Positions 12,111 to 14,148 of a stretch of DNA of 14,148 bases are shown here, in pieces. Location: assembly GCA_041913505.1 (NCBI GenBank), contig JAYSFC010000101.1, positions 1-14,148 on the forward strand. Direction: 5' to 3'. The notes below the pieces were generated by a model, which saw only the letters and a program-made list of their open reading frames with translations, searched no databases and was not told the origin of the DNA. How positions within the stretch are numbered: position 1 is the first letter of the stretch; every line of letters starts with the position of its first letter. Source of the stretch: JAYSFC01 sp041913505 (GTDB lineage: Bacteria; Pseudomonadota; Gammaproteobacteria; Burkholderiales; Burkholderiaceae_C). The position numbers were made by a program, and so were the translations under genes.

Positions 12111-14148
12111 ATGCAGATCGCTGATTCTTCCGCTCCCGCCCCGGGCCATGCCGCAGAGCGCCTGGCTGCCCAGTCGCGTTTTTTCCAGCGCCTGCACCGC
12201 CGCTACACCGAAGAGCTTGCGCTGCTGCCGCCCGGGCCGCCCACGCGCGCGTCCATGGAGCAGGCGCTGGCGCTGCTGCGCCAGCGCGGCCACGATACAG
12301 GCGCCGCGCTGCGCATCCTGCGCCAGATCGTGATGGAACGGCTCATCGTGCTCGATTGCGAGGGCGGTGCACCGCTCGACCAGGTCACGTGCGCCGTGAC
12401 CGAGCTCGCCGAGCTGGCTTTGGACAGCGCGTGCCAGCAGGCGCGGGCCGACCTCGATGAGCGCCACGGCGCGCCGCAGGGGCCCGGCGGGCGCAGCGTG
12501 CCGCTGTGGATCGTGGGCATGGGCAAGCTCGGTGCGCGCGAGCTCAATGTGTCGAGCGACATCGACCTCATCTACGTCTACGAGCACGACGGCGAGACCG
12601 CGGGCCTGCCGGACGGACGCGGCAAGATCTCGCACCACGAATACTTCGCGCGTGCCGTCAAGGCCATCTACAGCCTGGTGGGCGACACGACCGAGCACGG
12701 CTTCGTGTTCCGCGTGGACCTGGCGCTGCGCCCCAACGGCAACTCGGGGCCGCCGGCCGTTTCGCTCTCGGCCCTCGAGGAGTACCTGCAGGTGCAGGGC
12801 CGCGAGTGGGAGCGCTTTGCCTGGCTCAAGAGCCGCGTGGTTGCACCGCTGGCCTGCGTGAAGGGTGCCGAGGTGCAGGGGCTGCGCAGCGTGGTGCTGC
12901 CCTTCGTGTTCCGCCGCTACCTTGACTACAGCGTGTTCGACGCGTTGCGCGCGCTGCACCGCCAGATCCGCGACCACGCCGCCAAGCGCAGCGCTGGCCA
13001 CCCCGAGCGCGCCAACGACGTGAAACTCTCGCGCGGGGGCATCCGCGAGATCGAGTTCACCGTGCAGCTGCTGCAGGTGGTGCGCGGCGGGCAGTTCCCC
13101 GAGCTGCGCTGCCGGCCCACGCTGGAGGCGCTGCAGCGCCTGGCGCGCGCGGGCCTGATGCCGCAGGAGACGGCCCACGGCCTGGCCGAGGCCTACACCT
13201 TCTTGCGCCGCGTGGAGCACCGCATCCAGTACCTCGACGACCAGCAGACCCATGTGCTGCCCACGCGCGACGACGACCTGGCCTGGATCGCCCGCACCCT
13301 GGGGCTCGACTGCTGCGCCTTCCTGCACCAGCTCGACGCGCACCGCGAGCTCGTGGCGCAGGAGTTCGATACGCTGCTCGGCGGCGCGGGCAAGAAGCAG
13401 TGCAATGGCGGCGGCTGCGGTGGTCCGCGGGCCCAGGCCGTGGCGCCGCCCGAACTCGATGGTCTGCTCGAGCAGCTCTCGGGCGCCTTCAAGGAGCGCG
13501 TGGCCGAGTGGCGCAGCCATCCGCGCGTTTCGGCCCTGCGCGACGAGGCGCGCGCGCGCCTGTTCCGCCTCGTGCTGCGTACGGCCCAGTGGCTCGCCGA
13601 AGGGCGGGTGAGCGAAGAGGCCGCGATGCGCTTCGTCAACTGGCTTGAGCCCCTGCTGCGCCGCGAGAGCTACCTGGCCCTGCTGCTCGAGCGCCCCTCG
13701 GTGCACGAACAGATGCTGCACCTCTTGGGCGCGGCACGCTGGCCCGCGCGCTACTTGCTGCAGCACCCGGGCGTGATCGACGAGCTCGCGGGCGATGCGC
13801 TGCTGTCCGAGCGCTTCGTCGTGGAAGACTTCGAGCGCGAACTCACACTGCGCCGCGCCGCGCTGCAGTCGACGGGCGAGGACGATGACGAGACCTTGCT
13901 GAACCTGCTGCGCCGCGCCCACCATGCCGAGGTGTTCCGCACCCTCGCGCGCGACGTGGAAGGCCGCATCAGTGTCGAGCAGGTGGCCGACGATCTTTCG
14001 TTGCTTGCCGACAGCGTGCTGCGCGTGACGGCGCAGTGGTGCTGGGGCCGGCTGCGCAACCGCCACCGCGAGGCGCCGCAGTTCGCCATCATTGGCTACG
14101 GCAAGCTCGGCGGCAAGGAGCTGGGCTACGGCAGCGATCTGGACATCG
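12111..14148 (+). CDS. glnE: Bifunctional glutamine synthetase adenylyltransferase/adenylyl-removing enzyme (5' part, truncated by window edge)
   Basis: The first 679 residues are present; full proteins run to about 900-950. GlnE attaches AMP to a glutamine synthetase tyrosine when nitrogen is plentiful and removes it by phosphorolysis when scarce, under PII control. The N-terminal adenylyl-removing nucleotidyltransferase domain carries IVGMGKLGARELNVSSDIDL (about residues 131-150) and FRVDLALRPNGNSGP; LSRGGIREIEFTVQLLQ lies downstream. The second, adenylylating domain begins just before the cut, with IIGYGKLGGKELGYGSDLDI ending at the window edge. A linker holds C431 and C436 (CNGGGC). The ATG at 12111 has no Shine-Dalgarno. 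An in-frame TTG at 12078, six bases after AAGGAA, would add 11 residues and may be the real start. Divergent from yhdP. Confidence 0.94.
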   Translation, partial: MQIADSSAPAPGHAAERLAAQSRFFQRLHRRYTEELALLPPGPPTRASMEQALALLRQRGHDTGAALRILRQIVMERLIVLDCEGGAPLDQVTCAVTELAELALDSACQQARADLDERHGAPQGPGGRSVPLWIVGMGKLGARELNVSSDIDLIYVYEHDGETAGLPDGRGKISHHEYFARAVKAIYSLVGDTTEHGFVFRVDLALRPNGNSGPPAVSLSALEEYLQVQGREWERFAWLKSRVVAPLACVKGAEVQGLRSVVLPFVFRRYLDYSVFDALRALHRQIRDHAAKRSAGHPERANDVKLSRGGIREIEFTVQLLQVVRGGQFPELRCRPTLEALQRLARAGLMPQETAHGLAEAYTFLRRVEHRIQYLDDQQTHVLPTRDDDLAWIARTLGLDCCAFLHQLDAHRELVAQEFDTLLGGAGKKQCNGGGCGGPRAQAVAPPELDGLLEQLSGAFKERVAEWRSHPRVSALRDEARARLFRLVLRTAQWLAEGRVSEEAAMRFVNWLEPLLRRESYLALLLERPSVHEQMLHLLGAARWPARYLLQHPGVIDELAGDALLSERFVVEDFERELTLRRAALQSTGEDDDETLLNLLRRAHHAEVFRTLARDVEGRISVEQVADDLSLLADSVLRVTAQWCWGRLRNRHREAPQFAIIGYGKLGGKELGYGSDLDI

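Noticed and set aside
11991..14066. A 691-codon minus-strand open frame opposite glnE
   Set aside because: Low-complexity His/Ala/Gln-rich translation; glnE on the other strand has both nucleotidyltransferase motifs.

Overview
The window looks like ordinary core chromosome from a high-GC betaproteobacterium, most likely Comamonadaceae (Acidovorax/Alicycliphilus type). Three things point that way: strong G/C bias at third codon positions, the gene families present (a fused aerobic indolepyruvate:ferredoxin oxidoreductase divergent from an AsnC/Lrp regulator, and glnE divergent from yhdP), and a degenerate intergenic element that resembles a repeat I recall from Comamonadaceae genomes. There are ten protein genes, two of them cut by the window edges. 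I saw no tRNA, rRNA, CRISPR array, transposase, integrase or prophage gene, so no mobile or defence island is supported.

Layout. Positions 1-1471 (minus): 5' part of a fused indolepyruvate ferredoxin oxidoreductase. A short divergent control region with a candidate promoter and operator follows, then an AsnC/Lrp regulator (plus, 1654-2130). Positions 2252-3403 (minus): the lytic transglycosylase lipoprotein MltA. Its ATG shares the CATG tetranucleotide with the ATG of a divergent 46-residue membrane protein (plus, 3402-3542). Positions 3684-4337 (plus): a glycine-zipper OmpA-type lipoprotein that meets the following minus-strand operon tail-to-tail across a hairpin.

Positions 4361-11967 (minus) appear to be one transcription unit read right to left: yhdP, a Nit-type carbon-nitrogen hydrolase, a PAS sensor histidine kinase and a FixJ/DctR-type response regulator. 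The first two junctions are 4-base ATGA and GTGA overlaps and the last gap is 7 bases. glnE diverges from yhdP and leaves the window truncated at 14148.

By function, the left part handles aromatic 2-oxoacid (amino acid) oxidation under probable amino-acid-responsive control. The middle is cell-envelope maintenance: MltA, an OmpA lipoprotein that anchors to peptidoglycan, and YhdP lipid transport. The right end controls nitrogen assimilation through glutamine synthetase adenylylation. The least expected point is a two-component system translationally coupled behind yhdP and a metabolite-repair amidase. No wholly new system is visible. The best leads are that arrangement, a His/Cys-rich insertion in the response regulator's receiver, the shared-start small membrane protein, and the palindrome in the lrp control region.
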